Assembly: GCA_023386395.1 (NCBI GenBank)
Contig: JAEWJV010000613.1
Coordinates: 1-6,028, forward strand
DNA: 6,028 nucleotides
Source: Bacteroidota bacterium
Lineage (GTDB): Bacteria; Bacteroidota; Bacteroidia; Chitinophagales; Chitinophagaceae
Direction of reading: 5' to 3'
Positions within the stretch are counted from its first letter, which is position 1, and each line of letters opens with the position of its first letter. Of the stretch, positions 1 to 5,584 are shown one piece after another. The notes under the pieces were generated by a model, which searched no databases, was not told the DNA's origin, and saw nothing but the letters and a program-made list of their open reading frames with translations. A program made the translations under genes and the position numbers.

Positions 1-1397
1 TAACCGACCCAAGCGGGCCACAATCTTACGGCGTTGTAAATGCAGGAGATGCTGTTGAGCAGTCATTTACATTCAAGGCCGAAGGTAATTGCGGCGATAA
101 CATAACGCTTACGCTTGCACTGCAGGATGGCAGTGACGATCTTGGTACGGTAACCTATACGTTAAAGCTGGGTACTACAGGCACCCCTAATCCGCCGGCT
201 ACATTCGCTAATACAAGTCCTGTTACAATACCACTTACCGGTTCGGTAACACCTTATCCTTCAGATATTTCTGTTACAGGATTATCAGGAAAAGTTACCA
301 AAATAACAGTGGGGTTAAAACAATTTAACCAAACATGGCCGGGAGATGTGGATGTATTGCTGGTTAGCCCAACGGGCAGGAAAATGGTAATTATGTCTGA
401 TGTAATGGAAGCCTCAAATACTACGGCCAATATTGATCTGGTATTAGATGATGACGCCGCTAACCTGATGCCTGCAGGAAGTGGCCTTGTTTCAGGCACT
501 TACAAACCTGCCAATTATGGTGCAGGCGATGCATTTGCTGCACCGGCTCCTGCAGGGCCTTATGAAAATGCTGCAACAGCGGGAACAGCAACTTTGAACG
601 GCGTATTTGGCGGTGATGATCCAAATGGAACATGGAGCCTGTATGTTGTAGATGATTATTCCGGCCTTGACCAGGGTAATTTTAATGGTGGATGGGAATT
701 AACCATTACTACAGCAAGTGATGTTTGTGCTGAGGTGCCACCATCAGGGCTTTCAATTTCCATAGCTGATAAATCAGTAAAAGAGGGAAATAATGGTTAT
801 AAGCTTGTGAATTTTAATGTTACACTAAGCGAGAAACCTTCGAAAAAAGTGACGGTTAATTTTGCCGTAAAACCCGGTACTGCTAAATTAAACAGCGACT
901 ACCTTGCAACATCGGGAATATTAATCTTCCCAAAAAATGGCGCTAAAACACAAAAGATACCGGTGCTGATTAAAGGGGATAAGGTTAACGAAGCAGATGA
1001 GACATTTAATGTTATTCTTCGCAACCCGGTTAACGCTAATATCAATGATGGTGAAGCAACCGGAACAATTATAAATGATGATGGCGCTGCCATTGCCGCA
1101 TCAGGCAGCGATGATGCCGCATCGTCTGCATTTATAACAGATAATGGAATTAAGCTGTCGCCTAACCCTGCAATCAACTCAACAAATATTTCACTTAACG
1201 GGTACAGCGGTAATGTTGTTATACTCGTTAGCGATATGAAAGGCAAAGTATTGCAACAAAGAAAGATCCAATTGCAATCGGCAAAATCCGGGCTGCAGTC
1301 TATTGACGTTTCTGGCTATGCTACCGGTACTTACCTGGTAACGGTTATGGATGAAAAAGGCAATAAGCACACACAAAAGCTGGTTATAGCCAGGTAA
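1..1397 (+). CDS. Secreted P-domain / Calx-beta protein with T9SS sorting domain (5' partial)
   Basis: This is the C-terminal part of a secreted or surface protein. The reading frame is open from base 3 with no start in the window, so the N-terminus, including any catalytic domain, lies upstream. In order it shows: an N-terminal stretch with a GNCGD motif (about bases 50-180), resembling linkers seen in large Bacteroidota proteases; a P/Homo B domain as in proprotein convertases (about 204-719; landmarks WPGDVDVLLVSPTG, DDPNGTWSLYVVDD, GGWELTI); a Calx-beta domain (about 750-1083; GTAKLNSDY, GDKVNEADETF, GTIINDD); and a Por-type sorting domain (about 1149-1394; IKLSPNPA opening, GTYLV near the end, KLVIAR terminus). 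In known systems the P domain accompanies subtilisin-like or metallo-peptidases, Calx-beta binds calcium, and the sorting domain sends the protein through the outer membrane by T9SS and is then removed. That a protease sits upstream is inference. An internal ATG at 309 lies inside the P domain and is not the start. Confidence 0.9.
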   Translation, partial: TDPSGPQSYGVVNAGDAVEQSFTFKAEGNCGDNITLTLALQDGSDDLGTVTYTLKLGTTGTPNPPATFANTSPVTIPLTGSVTPYPSDISVTGLSGKVTKITVGLKQFNQTWPGDVDVLLVSPTGRKMVIMSDVMEASNTTANIDLVLDDDAANLMPAGSGLVSGTYKPANYGAGDAFAAPAPAGPYENAATAGTATLNGVFGGDDPNGTWSLYVVDDYSGLDQGNFNGGWELTITTASDVCAEVPPSGLSISIADKSVKEGNNGYKLVNFNVTLSEKPSKKVTVNFAVKPGTAKLNSDYLATSGILIFPKNGAKTQKIPVLIKGDKVNEADETFNVILRNPVNANINDGEATGTIINDDGAAIAASGSDDAASSAFITDNGIKLSPNPAINSTNISLNGYSGNVVILVSDMKGKVLQQRKIQLQSAKSGLQSIDVSGYATGTYLVTVMDEKGNKHTQKLVIAR

Positions 1398-1418
1398 TAA
1401 ATTCCTAAATATTTTTTT

Positions 1419-1455
1419 AAAAGAGGTTGCTGCAAAAGCAACCTCTTTTATTTTT
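1419..1455 (+). terminator. Rho-independent terminator after the T9SS cargo gene
   Basis: A perfect 12-bp stem (1419-1430 pairs with 1438-1449; core GAGGTTGC / GCAACCTC) has a 7-base loop and runs into a T-rich tail to 1455. It begins 21 bases after the stop codon. The A-rich foot on the left arm gives it some ability to act in the other direction, but no minus-strand gene abuts it. Confidence 0.88.
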
Positions 1456-1472
1456 ACAACAATATCATTAGC

Positions 1473-1937
1473 ATGAGAACCATTTACCCCTTTTTTTTAG
1501 CATTCATATTGGTGGCTTGTAATTCTGCGGATACAAGCCCAGAGAACCAGGAAGATTCAGTTGTATTTACCTCTGATAACATTCCTTTGGAAAGAAAAAA
1601 TATAAACCCGCAGCCAATAAAGACATATACAGAAACCATAAGAAGTTTTGAAACAACGGATGAATTTAAAGTCGGTTTATATGAAACACGGCAAACCTTC
1701 AGATACCTTATAAAAATTTCTTACAAACAAATGAAAGTGGAAGACACTTTGCGTGTGCCCAATTTCGGCACTCAGCCTGCTGTTGATATTGTAAAAGGCG
1801 ATTCCATTCATCCTTCATGCATTGTTGGTTTTTTAGATAAGGAAAAGAAGTTCAGGGAATCGAAGCTGATTGCGTTTGCCAATAATAAGCTGAAGGTAAA
1901 AGTGCTGAAGCATTATGCAGTTTATCAAAGCGAATAA
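1473..1937 (+). CDS. Small putative lipoprotein, unknown function
   Basis: The product is a 154-residue protein with a short lipoprotein signal peptide: Arg2, a hydrophobic stretch at residues 4-15, and a lipobox LVAC with Cys16 as the likely lipidated residue. The mature protein is about 139 residues, with a low-complexity Ser/Glu/Asp-rich linker (17-30) followed by a compact region with alternating hydrophobic pattern (about 50-150), probably a small beta-rich domain. I recognise no family. It probably sits in the inner or outer membrane facing the periplasm or surface. It is transcribed alone: a terminator lies just upstream and the converging metallophosphoesterase ends 2 bases after its stop. 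A run of eight T (1491-1498) inside the signal-peptide codons is a possible slippage site. The ATG is chosen because the signal peptide begins immediately after it. Confidence 0.75.
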   Translation: MRTIYPFFLAFILVACNSADTSPENQEDSVVFTSDNIPLERKNINPQPIKTYTETIRSFETTDEFKVGLYETRQTFRYLIKISYKQMKVEDTLRVPNFGTQPAVDIVKGDSIHPSCIVGFLDKEKKFRESKLIAFANNKLKVKVLKHYAVYQSE

Positions 1938-1939
1938 AC

Positions 1940-2506
1940 TTAGAAAGAGCCGTCAATACAATATTCATCCCACTTGGAAATATCATTGCTTTCTTTTGGT
2001 GTAATGCGATACGCATCAACAGCATTCGTGCGGGTGTTGTATACCATAAAAGAACTATCAATATCTTTTAACTGCATGGCATTAAAACCCATTACTGCAC
2101 CCGGGTTCAGCAATAAGGTTTTGCCTTCCTGCCGGGCAAAAATGGAATGATCGTGGCCGTAGCAAACTATATCATAAGCCTGTAACTGCAGTAGTTTCTG
2201 CGCTTTTTCAGAATAATGGTTTACAGCAATGGTTTTATTATCCAGCTCATCGCGGTAATATTCGCCATGAATTTTAATATGGGGATATTTGCTAAGCTTG
2301 CCTGTCATTGCGGCTACATCACAATCATTATTGCCAAGCACAATATGCACCGGCTTTTTGAAAGCCGATAGCAGGTCTATAATAAATGGCGAGCATAAAT
2401 CTCCGCAGCAAATTAAAACATCGGCTTCTGCGGCGTGGCCGGATTGCAAAATGGTTTGCAGCGCCCAAACGTTATCGTGTACATCGGAAAGGAGTAATAT
2501 TTTCAT
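1940..2506 (-). CDS. YfcE/MJ0936-type metallophosphoesterase
   Basis: A 188-residue cytoplasmic calcineurin-like phosphoesterase of the small YfcE/MJ0936 group (metal-dependent phosphodiesterases; the physiological substrate is generally unknown). All metal-binding motifs are visible: SDVHDN (Asp8, His10), CGDL (Asp36), GNND (Asn59), NHY (His97) and GHDH (His118, His120), followed by LLNPGA (131-137), the usual strand after the active site. Length is at the upper end for the group, with a C-terminal tail of about 25 residues ending in Phe. The ATG start is firm because MKILLLSDVHDN is the normal N-terminus. No Shine-Dalgarno sequence precedes it; a TAnnTTTG-type box lies 100 bases upstream (2607-2614). 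It converges with the lipoprotein gene with no terminator between. The enzyme class is sure; the specific substrate cannot be told. Confidence 0.9.
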   Translation of the reverse strand: MKILLLSDVHDNVWALQTILQSGHAAEADVLICCGDLCSPFIIDLLSAFKKPVHIVLGNNDCDVAAMTGKLSKYPHIKIHGEYYRDELDNKTIAVNHYSEKAQKLLQLQAYDIVCYGHDHSIFARQEGKTLLLNPGAVMGFNAMQLKDIDSSFMVYNTRTNAVDAYRITPKESNDISKWDEYCIDGSF

Positions 2507-2543
2507 TCGTACAAGTTTGATTTTTCAATAAGCCAGGATCTGC

Positions 2544-2565
2544 ATTTTCCTCGTGCCAGGAAAAT
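2544..2565 (-). other. Perfect 8-bp hairpin in the metallophosphoesterase leader
   Basis: ATTTTCCT (2544-2551) and AGGAAAAT (2558-2565) form a perfect inverted repeat with a 6-base loop, ending 37 bases before the metallophosphoesterase ATG. If transcription starts near 2600 it would fold in the 5' leader. No T-tract follows on the minus strand, so it does not look like a terminator. It could equally be a DNA-level binding site or a piece of an intergenic repeat. Confidence 0.45.
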
Positions 2566-2606
2566 ACCATGCCCGGTTTTATTTGTTGTGTTTCAGTAAG
2601 GCTTTC

Positions 2607-2614
2607 CAAAGATA
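2607..2614 (-). promoter_or_regulatory. Candidate -7 box for the metallophosphoesterase gene
   Basis: The minus strand reads TATCTTTG, an exact match to the Bacteroidota -7 consensus TAnnTTTG. It would give a start near 2600 and a leader of about 95 bases. No clear TTTG -33 element is found at the right distance upstream, so support is only moderate. Confidence 0.35.
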
Positions 2615-2772
2615 AATACGATGAATTTGCTCCAGATGAATTAAAGAAACCTGAAATTTTTATACGGTTGGTAATTATGCTGCAACTTTGAATGGAAACC
2701 GGAGCTGAATAATTTGCTGCGGTTGCAGTGTGCGACGCAACGAAGTTGAATAGTGTTCTGCAGTTGATAACC

Positions 2773-2826
2773 AAAAAACCATCAAAAACGCAGTTTTTGC
2801 AAAAACTTTGGTAATGATGGCGTTTT
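2773..2826. repeat. Nested palindromic element; possible minus-strand terminator
   Basis: A 16-base perfect palindrome (2792-2807, AGTTTTTGCAAAAACT) is enclosed by CCATCA (2779-2784) pairing with TGATGG (2815-2820). A second, overlapping pair, AAAACGC (2785-2791) with GCGTTTT (2820-2826), crosses the first, so the two are alternative pairings or a pseudoknot. Read on the minus strand the CCATCA/TGATGG stem is followed at once by six T (2778-2773), the layout of an intrinsic terminator. That would stop antisense transcripts coming from the rpmB side before they reach the metallophosphoesterase gene. It lies upstream of the rpmB promoter box, so it is probably not in the rpmB transcript. Confidence 0.5.
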
Positions 2827-2842
2827 ATTGATTGCAGTTTAT

Positions 2843-2850
2843 TACCTTTG
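2843..2850 (+). promoter_or_regulatory. rpmB promoter -7 box (TAnnTTTG)
   Basis: TACCTTTG matches the Bacteroidota -7 consensus exactly. It ends 20 bases before the rpmB ATG, predicting a short, A-rich leader (seven A at 2858-2864) and no Shine-Dalgarno sequence. The -33 element is weak: the nearest TTG (2828-2830) is closer than usual. Confidence 0.65.
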
Positions 2851-2870
2851 CCGTCCCAAAAAAATTATTT

Positions 2871-3107
2871 ATGGCAAGAGTTTGCGAAGTAACCGGTAAA
2901 AAGCCAATGGGCGGCCATTATGTTTCTCACTCAAACATAAAAACAAAGCGCCGTTTTTTACCTAATCTTCAAACAAAGCGTTTTTATTTTGCTGAAGAAG
3001 ACAGGTGGGTGACTTTAAAAGTATCAACAGACGCTATTCGTACAATTAACAAAAAAGGATTGGCTGCGGTTATTAAAGAATTGAGGGCCAACGGTAATCA
3101 TATTTAA
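2871..3107 (+). CDS. rpmB: Large ribosomal subunit protein bL28
   Basis: A 78-residue basic ribosomal protein of the L28 family, part of the 50S subunit. Family marks are the N-terminus [15 protein letters not shown], the [14 protein letters not shown] segment (about residues 24-37) and [18 protein letters not shown] (about 49-66). Only one cysteine (Cys5) is present, so this is the zinc-independent form lacking the paired CxxC motifs. The frame is open upstream to an ATG at 2832, but that overlaps the promoter box; the ATG at 2871 gives the canonical MARVCEVTG start. It leads the ribosomal cluster, with rpmG 11 bases downstream, so the two are almost certainly co-transcribed. Confidence 0.97.
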   Translation: MARVCEVTGKKPMGGHYVSHSNIKTKRRFLPNLQTKRFYFAEEDRWVTLKVSTDAIRTINKKGLAAVIKELRANGNHI

Positions 3108-3118
3108 AGCTTTTACAA

Positions 3119-3301
3119 ATGGCAAAGAAAGGAAACAGGGTTCAGGTAATTTTGGAATGCACAGAGCATAAAAACAGCGGTTTGCCGGGTACAAGCCGTT
3201 ATATTTCCACCAAGAATAAAAAGAATACACCTGAGCGTTTGGAATTGAAAAAATATAACCCGATCCTGAAAAAAGTTACTGTTCATAAAGAAATCAAATA
3301 G
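3119..3301 (+). CDS. rpmG: Large ribosomal subunit protein bL33
   Basis: A 60-residue basic protein of the L33 family in the 50S subunit. Family marks are [19 protein letters not shown] at the start, [21 protein letters not shown] (about 25-45) and the closing [15 protein letters not shown]. Cys14 is the only cysteine, so the zinc ribbon of the four-cysteine form is absent; this is the zinc-independent variant usual in Bacteroidota. It starts 11 bases after the rpmB stop and is followed by a 92-base gap before the DUF4295 gene. Confidence 0.96.
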   Translation: MAKKGNRVQVILECTEHKNSGLPGTSRYISTKNKKNTPERLELKKYNPILKKVTVHKEIK

Positions 3302-3393
3302 TTTGTTGACCAGTGATTGGTGGAAAGGATTGACTTATGTCGCCTTGCACTTATCAACTTAATCAACAATTCAACTTATCAATTTGTACAAAC
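3302..3393 (+). other. Gap between rpmG and the DUF4295 gene with repeated ACTTATCAA
   Basis: This 92-base spacer is long for this cluster. The 9-mer ACTTATCAA occurs at 3349-3357 and 3374-3382 (25-base period), with related CAACTT/ATCAAC words around it. A frame open from ATG 3337 joins the DUF4295 gene, but the repeat-derived residues it adds do not look like protein. I see no terminator and no exact TAnnTTTG box here, so read-through from rpmG is the simplest reading. Confidence 0.4.
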
Positions 3394-3567
3394 ATGGCAA
3401 AAGCAGCAAAAACGGCGATTAAAACAAAAGACCAGAACGCCGCAGCAGAAGCTAAGAACTGGAGTAAAGTAATCCGCACTGTGCGCAGTCCTAAAACAGG
3501 CGCTTATACTTTTAAGGAAGCGATTGTGCACAAAGACAAGATCAAAGATTTTCTCGCCGGTAAATAA
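3394..3567 (+). CDS. DUF4295 family protein, probable ribosome-associated protein
   Basis: A 57-residue, Lys/Ala-rich basic protein. It matches the DUF4295 family, a small Bacteroidota protein encoded directly after rpmG, by its MAK start, a lysine-rich helical first half, the core RSPKTGAYTFKEAIVHKDK (about residues 34-52) and the closing DFLAGK. Location behind two ribosomal protein genes and its size and charge point to a role on the ribosome. I recall that Bacteroidota ribosome structures revealed an extra small subunit named bL38, and this family may be it, but I am not certain of that identity. The start at 3394 is preferred over 3337 because family members begin MAK. The gene is followed by a terminator that closes the cluster. 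Confidence 0.88.
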   Translation: MAKAAKTAIKTKDQNAAAEAKNWSKVIRTVRSPKTGAYTFKEAIVHKDKIKDFLAGK

Positions 3568-3590
3568 GTTTTTGCATTTAAAATATTAAG

Positions 3591-3624
3591 AAGCTGTTCC
3601 GTTTAAAACGGGATGGCTTTTTTT
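3591..3624 (+). terminator. Terminator of the rpmB-rpmG-DUF4295 cluster
   Basis: A roughly 13-bp stem (3591-3603 with 3607-3619, with a few G-T pairs; core TTCCGTT / AACGGGA) and a small loop lead into seven T (3618-3624). It starts 24 bases after the DUF4295 stop. Confidence 0.85.
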
Positions 3625-3663
3625 GTTGCCTGAATTTTCACATCCACACTTATAAGAGTGCTT

Positions 3664-3671
3664 TAATTTTG
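3664..3671 (+). promoter_or_regulatory. Promoter -7 box for the 44-residue membrane protein
   Basis: TAATTTTG matches TAnnTTTG exactly and ends 20 bases before the GTG start, the same spacing as at rpmB. No clear -33 TTTG is found at the expected distance. Confidence 0.55.
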
Positions 3672-3691
3672 CAGTTTCTAAAGCATTTGCC

Positions 3692-3826
3692 GTGAAGGAG
3701 AAAAAAACAAGGAATTTTAAACTTTGGCTTAAGCGCATTGGCTGGGCCGGTTTTTTGTTTTTCCTGATTAAAGGTTTAATATGGCTGGCAGTGTTTTGGT
3801 TTGCCGGCAGTAAGGTTTTTGATTAA
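3692..3826 (+). CDS. 44-residue single-pass membrane protein, GTG start
   Basis: The frame begins with GTG and encodes 44 residues: a basic N-terminus (KEKKTRNFKLWLKR, residues 2-15) followed by a hydrophobic, aromatic-rich segment (about 17-38, GWAGFLFFLIKGLIWLAVFWF) and a short tail ending in Asp. The positive-inside rule predicts a cytoplasmic N-terminus and one inner-membrane helix. Lys27 sits in the middle of the helix, which is unusual and could be a partner contact. Support for expression is the exact TAnnTTTG box 20 bases upstream and isolation between a terminator (3591-3624) and the convergent dinB end (36 bases on). I think similar tiny proteins occur in other Chitinophagaceae, but this is recollection. 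Function unknown. Confidence 0.65.
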   Translation: MKEKKTRNFKLWLKRIGWAGFLFFLIKGLIWLAVFWFAGSKVFD

Positions 3827-3862
3827 GTAAGCCATAGATGCATACAACCTGCTTTATTAATG

Positions 3863-5014
3863 CTATTTTATACTCCGGCCCTTTGCCAGGTAAGTTTTCC
3901 CGTATTTAAGTTTAATGTTATCGATGGCCTTGTAAAGATTTGATTTGCGGGAAACATCATCAAACAAATTTCCCTGCATGGTAATATTGGCAAAATCGCT
4001 AAGGCGCACGCCAAGCAGCCGCACAGGCATGCCTTTCTTGTATAATTGATGAAATAGATCTTTTGCCACGGGAATAAATTCATCGTCACGAAAAGTATAG
4101 TCTATCGCGGTTTGTTTGGAAGTGGTTTCAAAATTGGGATACCGTATTTTAACCGCAATACAGCCGGCAAGTTTTTCATCCTGCCGCAATTCAAAAGCCA
4201 CTTTTTCGGTCATGCGGATAAGTTCGCTTAGAAGAAATTCAACATCATTTGTATTGGTTTCAAAGGTATTTTCGGTAGAGATAGATTTGGCTTCCCGCCA
4301 TTCTGAAACGCTGCCGTGATGCAGGCCCTGTGCTTTATCCCAAAGGTCAAGCCCCCACTTGCCAAGCCGGTTTTCCAGCTCGTTCTTTGAAAGCCTGAGA
4401 ATATCACCGATCAGTTCAATACCCATTTCGTTTAGAACTGATAAAGTATGTGTGCCAACGCCAGGAATTTTTTTAACAGGCAGCGGCGCCAGGAAGTCCT
4501 TTTCCCTGCCATGCTGAATAAAAAGATAGCCATTGGGCTTGGCCTCGTCGGTGGCAATTTTGGCTACCAGTTTATTGCTGGCAAGCCCGAAAGAAATAGG
4601 AAGTTTGGTTTCATCCATTATCAGTTGGCGTAATTCGATTGTCCACTGAAAGGGATCGAAAAATTTATCCATACCGGTAAGGTCGAGGTAAAATTCATCA
4701 ATGCTTGCTTTTTGAAATTTGGGCGCTTTGGAAGCAATGATATCCGTAACCCATTTAGAAAATTTGCCATATTGGCCATGAGAACCGCGTACCAAAATGG
4801 CATGGGGGCAAAGCTCCACCGCTTTTTTCATAGGCATGGCAGAATGCACCCCAAACTTACGGGCCTCATAACTGCAGGTGGTAACCACGCCACGTTCACG
4901 GCTGCCGCCAACAATTACGGCTTTACCCGCTAATTCAGGATTATTCAAAACCTCTACACTGTAAAAAAATGAATCGAGATCAAAATGCGCTATGTAGGTT
5001 TTTGGCTGCACCAC
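3863..5014 (-). CDS. dinB: DNA polymerase IV (Y-family translesion polymerase)
   Basis: A 383-residue Y-family polymerase that copies past damaged bases. Seen: catalytic HFDLDSFFYSVE (Asp12; Phe17 at the steric-gate position), SYEARKFGVHSAMP (Tyr49, Arg52, contacts to the incoming nucleotide), SIDEFYLDLT (Asp106, Glu107, metal ligands), SFGLASNKLVAKIATDEAKP (141-160), a helix-hairpin-helix at LPVKKIPGVGT (178-188), and the little-finger domain (about 240-345). QGNLF at 347-351 fits the beta-clamp binding motif, but it lies some 32 residues before the C-terminus rather than at the tip. The start is GTG at 5014 or the adjacent in-frame GTG at 5011; no in-frame ATG exists before the upstream stop. 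It follows the Uma2 gene by 38 bases and may be partly co-transcribed with it; a weak box TATCTTTA (5017-5024) lies at the start. No LexA-like site was recognised. Confidence 0.96.
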   Translation of the reverse strand: MVQPKTYIAHFDLDSFFYSVEVLNNPELAGKAVIVGGSRERGVVTTCSYEARKFGVHSAMPMKKAVELCPHAILVRGSHGQYGKFSKWVTDIIASKAPKFQKASIDEFYLDLTGMDKFFDPFQWTIELRQLIMDETKLPISFGLASNKLVAKIATDEAKPNGYLFIQHGREKDFLAPLPVKKIPGVGTHTLSVLNEMGIELIGDILRLSKNELENRLGKWGLDLWDKAQGLHHGSVSEWREAKSISTENTFETNTNDVEFLLSELIRMTEKVAFELRQDEKLAGCIAVKIRYPNFETTSKQTAIDYTFRDDEFIPVAKDLFHQLYKKGMPVRLLGVRLSDFANITMQGNLFDDVSRKSNLYKAIDNIKLKYGKTYLAKGRSIK

Positions 5015-5042
5015 AGTAAAGATAATTATTGAAGCGGCGCAA

Positions 5043-5061
5043 AGCTTTTCAATTAAAAGCT
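5043..5061 (-). other. Short hairpin at the end of the Uma2 gene
   Basis: AGCTTTT (5043-5049) and AAAAGCT (5055-5061) form a 7-bp stem with a 5-base loop overlapping the Uma2 stop codon. On the minus strand only three T follow, so at best it is a weak terminator or an RNA 3'-end stabiliser between the Uma2 gene and dinB. Confidence 0.3.
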
Positions 5062-5580
5062 AAATGTCTTGCGCAATATTTTGCTGGTAAACCTGGCTTT
5101 TTGTTTTTTGGGTTCTGCGTATTTCCCATCTTTTAAATAATAGCTTAAAACAGATTTATCAGAAGGCTCTACAATAAAATATTCCTGCACGCCAAACTGC
5201 TCATAAACGGCTTTCTTTTTTATAAGATCTGTATTCTTGTTAGATGGAGAAAGTATTTCAACAATAATATCTGGTGCCCCATAAACACCATCGTTTTTAA
5301 TAAAATGCTTGTTAGCATTGCTTATGAAGAAAACATCCGGCTGAATCGCATTTCTGTCACCAAGATAAACATCAACGGGAGCATAAATTGCTTCACCTAA
5401 ATTGTTTTGAAGGACGTATGCGTCAATACTTCTAAATATTTCTCTTGCAATTGAGAAATGTGCAAATGCTGGTGAAGGGCTCATATAGAATTGATTATTG
5501 ATAACCTGTATAGGCGTGCCTTCCGGCAAAAGGCGGTACACATCTACAAGCGTTTCAGGTTTGTTCATCAATACTGACAT
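5053..5580 (-). CDS. Uma2 family (DUF820) PD-(D/E)XK nuclease-like protein
   Basis: A 175-residue member of the Uma2/DUF820 family, whose fold is that of restriction-type PD-(D/E)XK nucleases; biological roles of the family are mostly unknown. The family pattern is intact: LPEGTPIQVINNQFYMSPSP (18-37), a helix with His41, APVDVYL (67-73), QPDVFFI (80-86, Asp82), PDIIVEILSPS (103-113, Glu108), Lys123 in the KKKAVYEQFGVQEYFIV stretch (121-137). Putative catalytic residues Asp82, Glu108 and Lys123 are therefore present. Two starts are possible: ATG 5580, or ATG 5568 (Met5). The promoter box ends only 4 bases before the first but 16 before the second, so the Met5 start is plausible. It sits alone between ftsY and dinB, 18 bases after ftsY. 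Uma2 genes are often scattered in many copies per genome and are frequently acquired; no partner toxin or methylase is seen here. Confidence 0.88.
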   Translation of the reverse strand: MSVLMNKPETLVDVYRLLPEGTPIQVINNQFYMSPSPAFAHFSIAREIFRSIDAYVLQNNLGEAIYAPVDVYLGDRNAIQPDVFFISNANKHFIKNDGVYGAPDIIVEILSPSNKNTDLIKKKAVYEQFGVQEYFIVEPSDKSVLSYYLKDGKYAEPKKQKARFTSKILRKTFSF

Positions 5581-5584
5581 GATT

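Larger units (their letters stand above)
2507..2870. other. Divergent intergenic region between metallophosphoesterase and rpmB
   Basis: This 364-base stretch holds no convincing gene. It contains a leader-type hairpin (2544-2565), a candidate minus-strand promoter (2607-2614), a short inverted repeat GTTGC/GCAAC (2722-2726 with 2737-2741), a complex palindromic block (2773-2826) and the rpmB promoter (2843-2850). A heptamer GCCAGGA occurs twice (2532-2538 and 2555-2561). On the minus strand one frame stays open for about 390 bases, from near 2862 through the region into the metallophosphoesterase gene out of frame. It lacks an ATG near its beginning and crosses both promoter candidates, so I treat it as non-coding. 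Confidence 0.6.

Noticed and set aside
899..1246. 115-codon minus-strand frame opposite the Calx-beta region
   Set aside because: It is a shadow of the clearly coding plus strand.
2472..2774. 100-codon minus-strand frame beginning at TTG, overlapping the metallophosphoesterase start
   Set aside because: It has a non-ATG start, reads into the next gene in another frame, crosses a promoter candidate and hairpins, and gives a composition rich in Ser, Thr, Asn and Cys with no recognisable domain. Kept only as a finding.
2832..2870. Upstream ATG extending rpmB by 13 residues
   Set aside because: It overlaps the TACCTTTG promoter box, and L28 proteins begin at MARVCEVTG.
3024..3230. Minus-strand frame across rpmB and rpmG
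   Set aside because: It is antisense to two firmly identified ribosomal protein genes and has no homologous features.
3337..3393. Upstream ATG extending the DUF4295 protein by 19 residues
   Set aside because: The added residues come from repetitive spacer DNA and the family starts with MAK.
3863..5014. dinB as a phage- or plasmid-type UmuC
   Set aside because: The length, little-finger region and HhH pattern are those of chromosomal Pol IV, and no umuD-like gene is present.
5053..5580. Uma2 protein as part of a restriction-modification or toxin-antitoxin pair
   Set aside because: No methylase, specificity subunit or small partner gene is adjacent; ftsY and dinB are housekeeping genes.
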